Below, in pieces: positions 1 through 9,847 of a DNA stretch of 26,106 bases. The notes beneath the pieces were generated by a model. That model was not told where the DNA came from. It made no database searches and saw only the letters and a program-made list of their open reading frames with translations. The stretch is from Sphaeroforma arctica JP610 (Eukaryota; Opisthokonta; Ichthyosporea; Ichthyophonida). The DNA is taken from NCBI RefSeq assembly GCF_001186125.1, contig NW_014040467.1, positions 118,470-144,575 on the forward strand, written 5' to 3'. A program made the position numbers and the translations under genes. Every line of letters starts with the position of its first letter. The stretch's first letter is position 1.

Positions 1-5
1 GTGTG

Positions 6-36
<31 letters not shown>
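1..36. repeat. (GT)n microsatellite
   Basis: An almost perfect GT dinucleotide run with one interruption (TT near position 20). It lies in the intron just upstream of the first visible ABC1-kinase exon, about 55 nt before the 3' splice site. The window starts inside it, so its real length is unknown. Confidence 0.95.
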
Positions 37-93
37 ATAAGCATACTCACCTTTGAAATTTAGAATACTCACGTGTGTTTTTTTACTTCTCAG

Positions 94-1058
94 GTGCGCT
101 TTTTGATATCTACGCGAACGATGAGATGGTCACACGTACCTTCCGGACGTTGAAGGTCGCGGGTAGTACTATTTATGATTATAAGTTCTGTTCCGAGAGA
201 GAGCCGTTGGAAGATGTGCACGAAAGAGTGGCTAATCGAGTTCTGAATCTCTGTCAGAAAAATGGTGGGTTATACGTCAAATTAGGACAGGGAATCGCGA
301 GGTATGTATGGTCGGCTTCATCCATATTTTGGATTGCATGTGACCTTTTTAGCTTGCATTTTAATCCATGCCACGCTGTCGACCGGCAAAATTATGTGGT
401 GCCAGACCGGTCAAACTTAAATTGCGTTGTTATACTTGTTTCATCAACATCTAGTGCGTGTTACTGATTTGTATGTAGCTATCCATGCACCAACCCTTTT
501 TTTATCTGTGTCAATATTCATCGATACAACGATTTTGGAGGGACCTGAAAGGCAATTCCAAGTACCTGATAATCGAGATGGAAGGCACTGATTTATATGT
601 TTTTCTCCCATTGCAGCATGAATCATATTCTCCCACCACAATTTAATCGCGTCTTCTCCGTGTTACACGATAAGGTATGCTCTACATCACGTCTTTGCCA
701 TCGCGTGATCGCTTTTAGCCAGTGTGTACCTTGTTTCTCTGTTCTGCTGTTGTTATACAGCCAACTTCCCATTTGCCTGAGTGCGTGGTGATGTGGCACG
801 TGGTGTATATATACAGCGCATGTATTAATGGTTGTATCCCTCCGGGAAGACTTTGATGGTGTAGCACTTGGTGATGCCGATAGGGCCACTGACGGCGAGG
901 CACTAGAACTATCGTCCGGATACATGATCGGCGACGCAGACTCTGCTGGTGTCGGGGTAGGGGTGCTCTCTACATCTGACACTGAAACTCTTATATGAAT
1001 ATATATATATATATATATATACATACATACAAATATATATATATATATTATTTATATA

Positions 1059-1090
<32 letters not shown>

Positions 1091-4000
1091 GAAAAACCAC
1101 CCAACCCACGCTAGCATAGTTCAGTATGCGTGCCAAGAAATCGACTAGACATATTCAGTAGTAGAGAGTTAAGGACAACTTTTGGGCATCACTTCTATGT
1201 CGCGTGCCTTCATTACTATAGCGCGCTTTGGCGCTTTCGCCTATCGCAGCACGGGTTGAAATATTTCTGTACATCATTTGCAGGCGCCGATGGTAGACTG
1301 GGCTTCCGTCCAAAAGACTATACAGGCAGACTTTGGCAGGCCGTACAACGAGTTATATGCCACATTTGACCACCAGGCCGTTGCATGTATGTCAGATTCT
1401 ATTTTGCATCGAAATTCTAACCACTCGATTCTGTTGATGTAGTACATATCTTTCTAGTATGATTCGAGACCAGAATTGTACTTTATTCAGTATCGCTTTG
1501 CGCACCACACACTCCGACTCCATAATGGAGATGGCTCATATCATGTTCAATCTTTCCACCTTCTCTTGTAGCTGCTTCCATCGCTCAGGTGCATAAGGCA
1601 ACGCTTCACGACGGGACTTCAGTAGCAGTCAAGGTTTGTTTGAAGTTGCCTTACTTAGTGAGCTTATCGATTTTTGCTGTACTTTAGTTGCCTAATACAT
1701 TGCTCGTTCTGGTTTTCGGTAGAGTGAGTAAAATGGCAGGTTGTACATAATAGAGGCTGGGTGGTTTGATTTGCGGGAGTTATTATGTTTGAAGAGCTCG
1801 AGTGTTTTGGCATTGCATCTCGCTCAGCTCTGCAAGATAACAGGATTATTCCCGGCCATCTGTTCTGCAGTAGAACCACACGTTGTGCAATATACATTCG
1901 AGGCCTGTGTGTATCTGACGAGTGAGGCGTTTATCTGTTACATGTACAGCGCTCCACTTCTGAATCAATACACGGCTTTGTATTCTTTCATGCTACTCAA
2001 CATCACACAGGTGCAGAAGCCTTGCATTGCGAGGCAGGTGGATCTCGATTTGATGACCTACAGATTGATCGTTTGGGTTTTTGAAAGGGCTTTTGACCTG
2101 CCAATGTACTGGACTGTGGCGTATACGGAGGAAAACTTAAGAAAGGTGTGACATCTGGTGTGCTTCGAGCGGAATGTTTCAACCTAGTTCCCCATGCTTT
2201 AATGATTTCTAAACTTGCTTTTGAAAATTCTCAACCACATACCCTCAGTCTTTGTAAACACTTCGCGAAGTCTAGTCCCAAATTAAATTCGCGATGAAAT
2301 ACTCATCATGTAAATTCTTGTCATCGCACAGGAGCTAGACTTCCAGCATGAAGCCGCAAATTCAAACAAAGCGAAGGAGCAATTGTCAACGTTTGATAAT
2401 GTCTATGTGCCTACGGTATATTCCGACCGGACAACGAAGCGTGTGCTGACGTCCGAGTGGATAGATGGTAAATTTGCTTTGAACTTAAATTGATATGAAT
2501 GCAACCCAGACTGTTTTTCAAGATATGAGCGCTCTGTTTAGCATAACAATATTGGAAATCTTCTATCCGGCTTTCTAATCTGCCACGACAATGCAAAGTA
2601 ACATTTACTATAAACAAAAGTAGGTTTTAACACAAATCCATATCTGCAGGTGCCAAGATGAACGACCCAGAGGCGATGGACAGGATAGGGTATGATCGTT
2701 TGCGCACCTCATGGAATGGTTGCCCCTGAGGGTATCTATTCTATTCTTAACAATCTTTGTCATGAGCTTGTGTTGCGAATTGTTCCTGTGCGATTACTTC
2801 ATGTGCACTTGCAGGTGCAAATGCATGCACCTTCAACACCTGCCATTGCGTCGTCTGTACCTGCAACTGGAGACGTCACGCTTCCTGTCACATGCTGAAT
2901 GATCTTATATATCCCATCAGTGTGAACGTGGACGAGGTGGTGAAAACGCTAGTCAATGTGTCTGGCTTTCAGGTCTTCATTTCTGGATTCTGCCATGCGG
3001 ATGTACACTTTGGCAACTTACTGGTAAGGATGGCAGGCAAAGTATTATTGCCTATTTGGTTATCGATTGATTATCATGCTGAATGTGTACAAGTTCAACA
3101 CGGACTTGCGAATTTGTTGTTCTTTATTTGAATAGCTTTTCGGTACCAATGTCGTCTTGTTACCTGAAATACTGCACGCAACCATTGTGAACAGAACTGT
3201 TCGCTCAGTGAGAACCAATCGATGTTTTTTTCGTTTTTTTTTCATTTCATGCCTGTACAGCAGATGGCTGTCAAACGTATTGATCTTGTCACTTTACTCT
3301 GCACGGCTAACCATAACATCATGAGCAAAACTACTGGTCTATACATACTATCATGAGCATAGGTAAATTGCTGGTCTACACATACTATCACGAGCATAGG
3401 TATTCTACTGGTGTATACATACTATCATGAGCATATGTAAACTATTAGTGTATACATACTATCAAGAGCATAGGTAAACTACTGGTCTACACATACTATC
3501 ATGAGAGTAGGTAAACTACTGGTCTATACATACTATCATGACCATAGGTAAACTACAGGTCTATACATACTATCATGAACATATGTAAACTACTGGTCTA
3601 CACATACTACCATGAGCATATGTAAACTACTGGTATACACATACTATCATGAGCATAGGTAAACGACTGGTCTACACATACTATCATGAGCATAGGTAAA
3701 CTACTGGTCTACACATACTACCATGTGCATAGGTAAACTACTACTGGTCTACACATTCTATCATGAGCATAGGTAAACTATTGGTCTACACATACTATCA
3801 TGAGCATAGATAAACTACCGTTCTACACATACTTTCACGTGCATAGGTATTCTACTGGTGTATACAAACTTTCATGAGCATATGTAAACTGCTGGTCTAT
3901 AGATCACAGCCTGTAGATAGATCGAAATGAAATCCATGATCTGCTAACTGGCACGTTGCATACATATTGAAGTTTGTTGCTGATGTACCACGTACTTTTA

Positions 4001-6026
4001 CCGCACCACAGGTGAGGAAGAAAGCGAATGGTCACGAGCTGGTCATACTTGATCATGGTCTGTACGTAGAGGAGAGCAACAAGTTTAGGTATGGGCCATC
4101 CTCTGGTAGAAATAGGCCCGGCTGCATGTTGTACTCTTTAGTTTGTCATGATTAAGAGCGGTTCCTGCAAATTATGGTCGTATTTTCTGAGCATAAAGAT
4201 CTAGTATCGCGTATCTGATTATTGCATCTGCTTGTTCCCGTATTCAGGGAGGAATACTGTCAGCTTTGGAAATCCATGTTTCTGCTCGATGTCGATGGCA
4301 TGAAAGAAATCTGCAAAAAGTGGGGCATTACGTAAGTTACATCCATGAGGGCTGTATTCAAATTGCTTCGCGCCTTTTTTTTTGGGCAATACACGTAAGA
4401 GTGTGTGATTATCTCCACCAACCCATTTACCATGTACTCGTTTGTGACGATATGATGTCTATTTAGGAGTTGTGCTTTGCACTTCAACCCTGATTGTCGG
4501 TCATATCCTAACCTAGATCACGAAGCACATCACTGCCGTATGCCCTGTACACCTTCAAAGCATTTCGGTACATTGGACAACATGTCCATCGCACAAATAA
4601 GGGGTTGGTTTCGTTTCTCGTATAGATGGTCTACAGTTATGTTTTTCACGGCGTTTCTCATATTCAATCCGTTACAAATTCTGCTCGGTTTCTTTCAGCG
4701 ATCACGAGTTATTCGCTAGTTTCACTCTGATGAAACCGTATTCGACCAAACGTCCAGTGGCCTCCAAAGTCAGCAGAGCCGAAGTTATGCAACTGCAAAG
4801 GCAAGCGAAGGATCGAGTTCGGCGCTTATTAGAAGGTGTGGAACTAAGTTGTAATTTCGTTTTTGAGTGTTAAACCCAGCTCCTCTTTGGTCACGTAATC
4901 CTTATTGTGCATTTATTTATCATTGAGACCTTGCAGAAGATGTAGCTATTTCTCCATCACCTATGAATTATGCTTGCTTATAGTGGATTCATGATTTGCA
5001 CAGATACCAGCCTGTTCCCTAAGGAGCTGATTTTCATAGGCCGTAGCATGAACATCGTCCGTGCAAACAACAAGGTGAGTCATATGCAACCCAATCTACA
5101 GCCACCTGCCATGGGGAGGTGCTTTGCAGCTCGGTAGATACTGTTGAAACTGTTATTGCGGGCCGCTGCAAGTTTTTATCTTGTTTACAGCTTTTCTCGA
5201 TAGGATGTATGTGTTGTCTGTCAGTGTTTGCTTCCGTCGGCTTTCCATTACATCTTTCAGATTATGCGAGTTCCGATGAATTCTCTTATTTTATGTTCAC
5301 CACAAACTAACATCGACTCACCAATTCACTCTACTCTCTCTGCTACAATTTCTAATCTAGCACTTAGGCTCCCCCGTTAATCGAGTAAACGTACTGGTTT
5401 CGTGGGCAAATCAGGGCACAAAACGAAGCAATGCGGTGAGTGTGCACATCTGTGTATTGAAAGAGAGACCTGAACGCTGTTTGTATGTAGAATGCATAAT
5501 TTGTTTCAAATCGTCTACGATCTCATACTAGCGCAGCCGCGCAATCTGCCAGACCACTCGATTCGCGAATGCCTCAATTATTATATGCTGTTTTTTCGAT
5601 TGTCTGCTGCTCACGGTAGCTGGTGCTGTATCTTTTTCTTTTTGCGCTGTATTGAAGATTAAGTAGAATGCCAGAGTATATGAATATAGTCAGGTTCGCG
5701 AGATTCATTCTGCGCCTCCATCAAATTAGCTCGGATTCAAAAATTAAGAAGCTAAATCATTACCTTGGCTTGTCTGAGCTTCGCGTCGTCAAACCCATAT
5801 CATTTTTTTTCTCGTATTGCAGAAGTACTCCTGGTACCTGCACGAATTCCGATTCAGGATACAAATGTTCGTAGTGGATATCTTTTACTATTCCTCGAGA
5901 CTGTGGCAGAAGCTGAATGAGACGCTGGGCTACAAAGTGGATAGCTTTGAAGGAGTGCTCGAAAAGGCGTTACCGACAGAGGCATTGGGATTCTCGTCAG
6001 AAATATCAGAAAGCGGGATGGACTAG
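94..6026 (+). CDS. ABC1/UbiB-family atypical kinase (ADCK1/ADCK5/Mcp2-like), 5'-partial, 14 exons
   Basis: Spliced exons: 94-301, 617-674, 1284-1386, 1572-1633, 2011-2145, 2332-2467, 2650-2689, 2921-3023, 4012-4088, 4248-4331, 4699-4835, 5004-5074, 5361-5435, 5823-6026 (TAG 6024-6026). All junctions are GT-AG and keep one frame, giving about 496 residues; ADCK1 has about 520 and ADCK5 about 580, so only the N-terminus (targeting and membrane segment) is missing at the left edge. Family marks, in order: the KxGQ motif (YVKLGQGIA), SMNHILPP, the Ala-rich loop (ASASIAQVHKA), the lysine of VAVKVQ, ELDFQHEA, the catalytic loop HADVHFGN, and the metal-binding LDHGLY. The family sits in mitochondria, where yeast relatives affect coenzyme Q and lipid homeostasis. 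Odd point: the catalytic loop is normally HxDPHPGN; here both prolines are replaced, while His, Asp, His, Gly and Asn are kept. The assignment to ADCK1/5 rather than ADCK2 rests on LGQGIASMNHILPP and LDHGLY. Confidence 0.93.
999..1090. repeat. (AT)n microsatellite in ABC1-kinase intron
   Basis: Interrupted AT/TA repeat with a few ATAC and TATG variants. It lies in the 609-nt intron between the exons ending at 674 and starting at 1284. Confidence 0.9.
3320..3900. repeat. 37-bp minisatellite, about 16 copies, in ABC1-kinase intron
   Basis: The landmark CATACTATCA recurs at 3344, 3381, 3418, 3455, 3492, 3529 and onward at 37-bp steps; one copy near 3738 has 3 extra bases. Copies differ by a few substitutions. 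The array fills most of the 988-nt intron between the exons ending at 3023 and starting at 4012. Most units contain a donor-like string (ATAGGTAAAC), so the intron carries many potential decoy 5' splice sites. There are no unique spacers, so this is not a CRISPR array. Confidence 0.95.
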
Positions 6027-6035
6027 CACAGCATA

Positions 6036-6125
6036 TTGGGTAGTTATTGCCATGCCTGTGAATTAATGCCTAACTAGGCATTGGGTAGTTATTACCATAC
6101 CTGTGAATTAATGCCTAACTAGGCA
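6036..6125. repeat. 45-bp tandem duplication between two convergent stop codons
   Basis: Two adjacent 45-bp copies (6036-6080 and 6081-6125) differ at two positions, both G to A. The pair starts 9 nt after the ABC1-kinase stop codon and ends 1 nt before the stop codon of the minus-strand exon. It therefore occupies nearly the whole spacer where both 3' UTRs must lie. Few differences suggest a recent duplication. Confidence 0.93.
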
Positions 6126-6126
6126 A

Positions 6127-6250
6127 CTAGTTGTCGACCACCCGAGCCGCGCCGGATAGGTTTAGTGCCATTTCTCGAATGATATCAGTAGGTGTCTCTG
6201 GCGACTCCATATTCGCACGTGAGAGAGCTACTTGTCCAGAAGCCAACTGT
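6127..6250 (-). CDS. 3'-terminal exon of an unrecognised minus-strand gene
   Basis: Read on the minus strand, a good 3' splice site (CTAAT branch-like motif, pyrimidine tract, CCACCAG) is followed by 40 codons and TAG at 6129-6127. The peptide starts QLASGQVALSRANMESPETP and ends LSGAARVVDN. It is soluble and helix-forming in character, with ordinary codon use and higher GC than its flanks. A second AG 4 nt downstream (ACAG) could act as a tandem acceptor. The exon faces the ABC1 gene tail to tail. I could not identify the family, nor find convincing upstream exons; one weak candidate is 6465-6523 (AG before, GTGAGC after). The opposite strand is also open here, so this stays a prediction. 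Confidence 0.4.
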
Positions 6251-6645
6251 CTGGTGGAGGCGAAATTAGAATTTAGTGAGCACAGATCATAAGTGTTTAT
6301 AACAGATAATTAGATGCCGTACGAAGCCTTCGTTTCGTTTCGTCTAGACTATTCATGGATATGGTGTGCGTTGCATTCTAACACATTGTTGGATAACGAT
6401 ATATTAAGGTTGGAATGAGCGTTTATGGTTCAGCTCGGTACGATTCCTCGAGTTTATCGCTCACCGCTGCACGACCGCTGTAGATCACGACTAATGCATG
6501 GTAGCCTTTTTGGCATAAACTAGCTATACGCAATGTGACGTGGAAGAATCACAAGGCAGAACAGGACGACATAATCGAGAGCCGTGTTGGCTATAGTATT
6601 TCGTCTGCTAGCGCGAAGAAGTATCCAATTTTCATGCCGTGGACC
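6251..6645. other. Probable intron of the minus-strand gene, no supported gene
   Basis: Mixed-composition sequence. If the exon at 6127-6250 is real, this is its intron. A 59-nt minus-strand block (6465-6523) is bounded by splice-like signals and reads LCQKGYHALVVIYSGRAA, but I cannot match it to any family and do not call it. Confidence 0.4.
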
Positions 6646-7430
6646 ACATCTAGAGATAGCTACAAAAATTCAGTATCGGGGCAACAGACCCAAAATGAAA
6701 CGAACATGAGGGATGTTGCTAATAAACAACGTCGTAATTCATCAGTGTGCCAGAGTTTGGGCAGTGTTGGTGCCTGAACTTATTAGCAATCTCTGGCGAT
6801 AGTGGCCTTCGTTTTTGTACACCGTTCAAATTTAGGAACTATGTTTGGCATCCAATCGATCGCGTAAAGGTCCTGCAAAGAGATGGTAATCATGTATAAT
6901 CAAATCGCCGAGTAGTTTGGAGCGTTCGGATGTGGTCATAAGTACCTTTTCAGTTTCTGGTTTCGTCGGCCATTGCTACTCATTTCCACTATTTCGTTTC
7001 ATCCAGGTTGTTGACCATCGGAAATATTCTCATTAGCCGCACTACCCATCGCCATGTTGTGATATGAAGCCCTTCAGCTCTCTCAGCTACTAGCCATTTA
7101 AAAACCTAATCCACAGGTGTGATTATTATAGCTATCGCTGAAGATACAATCGTGGTCAGTATTGTACTCGCTCGTGTCGTCCTCACTCCCCTGTAAGAAT
7201 AGTGTAGCCCACTTGCGGCAGTGAAGTACTGCTGTACACCTCTGCATTCTCCATCTTAGTTTATTGATCAGAAAACGTCACACCGCCTCACTTATCTCTT
7301 CGCATACATCCTCACTGTACATCTTACATGGAGCATCGAATCTGCACAATATTGGGGATACTGTCCAACGCACGTAGATGCTACTTGAGAATCAAGATTT
7401 GTGCGATGACAAACAGGTTCTAGTGGAGGC
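6646..7430 (-). pseudogene. Decayed tandem paralogue of the two-repeat secreted protein gene
   Basis: Short matches to the intact gene at 8985-9725 lie in the same order and at an almost constant offset of 2277-2300 bp: TGTTTGTC of the signal-peptide region (7415 versus 9704), TGCGTTG (7372 versus 9668), the block for VxxYAKR (tyrosine codon 7306 versus 9596), TYR-THR (7206 versus 9497), EDD (about 7181 versus 9467), the block YxxDxxC (cysteine codon 7148 versus 9425), IVxKxxxC (6821 versus 9104), and a 3'-flank motif ACATCTxxxGATAGCTACAA (6646 versus 8946). Several stops interrupt the frame and at least one frame change lies near 7187. The ancestor was probably a tandem duplicate about 2.3 kb away. 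Identity is low, so it is old. Confidence 0.55.
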
Positions 7431-7944
7431 AAATCTCGATCACGGTCGATTGCAAATGTAATCGATATCATAAATCATTGTATTGTTGTCAAATGTGAGA
7501 AATCTAGTTGGGCAATGCTAGAGTTCTCATCGTAATGCCTACGTTGATATAAGGCGAGTATTCGCACACTTCATAAACAAACAAATGGTTGCGATAAATC
7601 CCGGATATTGCTAGGCGTATTTTTCAACATGTGTACTCAACAAAGGTGTAGAATAGGTCTTGGTATGCTTTATAGTAGAAACTTGTACTACTCGAGCTCT
7701 TTTCAAAAAACAGAACGTGAAGGCTGTGCAGTACATACATGTCAAATCGTTGTGAAATCGACAATCGTACGTATTAAATAAAATACCTTCGTTGTATACT
7801 GTATACACAATATAATATTGTGACTCGCGGCCTCGACTCACGTGCCCTCGACGTACGTTCCCATGACTTCAATTTGCAGGGAAAGCGCCACAGTGCGACT
7901 TATATTTTTGAATGGTATTCATCACGAACTCTCGACGCGGTATC

Positions 7945-8290
7945 GTACAGATAAACTCCATTTAAGCTACAGTGACCCCGATTCACACTTGCCTGGTAAG
8001 CTATGGTTTTGTCGATTCCCTGTATCATACTAGAACAAATGTATATATATATATATATATATATATCCCGATGAGATCGATATCAAGAAAGCATGGGGCT
8101 CTCGAGGCACATGATAGATCAGGCTAAAAGAAGGTGGTTCTGCTGAAGAGTTAATCGTCACGCCGCATTGATATTGCGACCCGGAGTCGAGCCAAAAGGC
8201 GCTTCCAGGAAGATGCACATGCGGGCTGCAGTTTTGAATGTCCAGACTTCTCCTTGTACATGGTTGTGAACTTGGTGTCGGCACTCTTTA
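7945..8290 (-). pseudogene. Possible second relic of the secreted-protein family, split by a microsatellite
   Basis: A minus-strand frame reads NC, then FW, then a C 21 residues after the first, then PPSFSLIY; the intact protein has NC, RW, C and PGNFQFY in the same order. Beyond the (AT)n run, GHC followed by NGVYLYD resembles LNC followed by SGVYIET. Spacing is less regular than in the copy at 6646-7430 (offset 1351 to 1439 bp), and all three minus frames are fairly open here, so chance similarity is possible. An ATG at 8493 starts a signal-like stretch (MICLLSIVLLC) that resembles the start of the intact gene but is followed by stops. Confidence 0.25.
8041..8066. repeat. (AT)n microsatellite
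   Basis: About 13 AT units, uninterrupted, in the spacer between the ABC1 and secreted-protein genes. Confidence 0.9.
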
Positions 8291-8299
8291 ATAAATTAT

Positions 8300-8984
8300 G
8301 CCTTCGAAACTCCTAAATCCGCAATATTGAAAAGGTGACCTTTACAATATATTTTTTTATGACAACGGGTCGCGCGCACAACGGAATTGAAAGATATGGA
8401 TGTTGTATGACTGTTGGTTAGAGATTGTTTGTAGCACTGTATTGGGCTAGCCAGTCGACGGCATAATAACACAATCGACAGGAGGCATATCATACACGCT
8501 CAAAAAGCATGGCGAGTTTAGTTGGTTACTCCTTTCTATTACTATCAGATGTAGTGAACATTGTAGGTCAATAAATAATTTTCATAAGGTTGTTTATACT
8601 CGGAGACATCGCAACGACGCTGTACCATGTACAGATAGAAAGTCGGAGCAAATTTGAGGCTCGATAGACGGGTTTGAGTGGCGTTGCGAAACCGAGCATG
8701 CATATGATGGTTGATAGTACGAAGTTGGGCACCCGCTTTATATAGTTTATGGTTTAGAAATCCGCCAACCCTGACACAAGAACGCGAACAAGCAATATCG
8801 GTATCAAATTAGACAGAGCTCGATAGTGGAACTAGGATCGTACCCAAGCTCTCAACATCGTTATAAAGCAAGTATCGCTAACCTTGGCTGGACTATCGCA
8901 TATGACTGTATGAGTTGCTGCATTATTTCGAGATATTTACTATATGACATCTCGTGATAGCTACAAGCATACACTCACGAGACC
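8300..8984. other. Intergenic, 3' flank of the secreted-protein gene
   Basis: No gene, RNA or repeat could be supported. An AATAAT variant on the minus strand near 8924-8929, about 55 nt after the stop codon of the secreted-protein gene, is a possible polyadenylation signal. Confidence 0.4.
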
Positions 8985-9725
8985 TCAAGGAAAACTGATA
9001 CCATATGAATCGACTCGGTCACTATTTCGACAACTGGGTCCTTGGTCTAAACCAGCATCAATCTCTTCAAGATTAGCACTCAAATACTCATCAACAATGG
9101 CACAATCATCATCCTTGTACACAACTATATCCCCGACTGTACTGTCAGAGGATTCACGGATAAACTTGGATGACTGTTTACCAGTCCATGGCCCACATGA
9201 GCCATCACTTGGCACCAAAGACTCGCTTGCCACGACATTGAAAGGACAATTGCGGTCAGGATACACCACCACACTTATGGTTTTATGCAAGGCCGTTGGC
9301 TTTTTCTCATTTGCTTCCTTTATGAGCATAGAAACCTCACCGTTTGCATCGTTGTTACAAGTTTCTCTGCCGGTTGTGATGGTCTCTATATACACCCCTG
9401 AGAAGGCGTACTCACGTTCGGTGCAATTAAGATCGTTATAATACTGAAACGAACCTGTAGGATCGTCTTCTTCAGAACTCGCAATAAACTGAGTATAGAA
9501 TTGAAAGTTACCAGGTATAAGTTGAGTGCATGTACCGTTGCTGGGGACGACCCATCGGCTCGAGAGGTTATCTTCATCGCAATTGCGTTTGGCATACACT
9601 GAGACGCCGATTTGTTCCCATCTGGGAGATCTTCGCACACTCGATGCGCTTTCGCTTATAGCAACGCATGCCAATAACCCAAATAGACTTTTGATAGACA
9701 AACACATTGCGATTCTTCTCTTCAT
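8985..9725 (-). CDS. Secreted two-repeat, eight-cysteine protein of unknown function
   Basis: A single-exon gene of 246 residues with ATG at 9725 and TGA at 8987-8985. Residues 1-26 form a signal peptide (basic MKRR, hydrophobic SLFGLLACVAI). The mature part is an internal duplication: repeat 1, about residues 41-123, has C49, C66, C101 and C123; repeat 2, about residues 152-232, has C160, C177, C208 and C232. The first spacing is 17 in both; the others are 35/22 and 31/24. Shared motifs are VxVYxxRNC, VPSNGTC / VPSDGSC and YYNDLNC / YKDDDC. Two N-glycosylation sequons (NGT at 63, NCT at 100) fit secretion. No transmembrane segment or GPI-type tail is visible, nor catalytic residues. I do not recognise the family; a disulfide-bonded extracellular domain used twice is the safest reading. 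A second in-frame ATG at codon 7 could also serve as start. A decayed relative lies 2.3 kb downstream. Confidence 0.82.
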   Translation of the reverse strand: MKRRIAMCLSIKSLFGLLACVAISESASSVRRSPRWEQIGVSVYAKRNCDEDNLSSRWVVPSNGTCTQLIPGNFQFYTQFIASSEEDDPTGSFQYYNDLNCTEREYAFSGVYIETITTGRETCNNDANGEVSMLIKEANEKKPTALHKTISVVVYPDRNCPFNVVASESLVPSDGSCGPWTGKQSSKFIRESSDSTVGDIVVYKDDDCAIVDEYLSANLEEIDAGLDQGPSCRNSDRVDSYGISFP

Positions 9726-9751
9726 TGGCCTATTGTTTAAAATGCGTCAAT

Positions 9752-9759
9752 GTTATATA
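9752..9759 (-). promoter_or_regulatory. TATA-box candidate of the secreted-protein gene
   Basis: TATATAAC on the minus strand, 26 nt upstream of the ATG at 9725. The short distance implies a very short 5' UTR, or use of the second ATG at codon 7 (9707). Confidence 0.45.
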
Positions 9760-9799
9760 CTGTTCCGCATAAACTCTTGAGCTTATTGTGGTCTCAATA

Positions 9800-9847
9800 A
9801 CTGGGTTGTTCAGTGCACACTTTACTGGGTTGTTTAATGCACACTGC
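9800..9847. repeat. 24-bp direct repeat upstream of the secreted-protein gene
   Basis: Two adjacent copies (9800-9823 and 9824-9847) share ACTGGGTTGTT and TGCACACT and match at 20 of 24 positions. They lie about 75-120 nt upstream of the start codon, where regulatory sites are expected, but no known factor site is recognised. Confidence 0.7.

Noticed and set aside
7842-8033. Plus-strand exon-like frame between TTTGCAG and GTAAGC
   Set aside because: No partner exons or family; the minus strand here fits better as a relic of the secreted-protein family.
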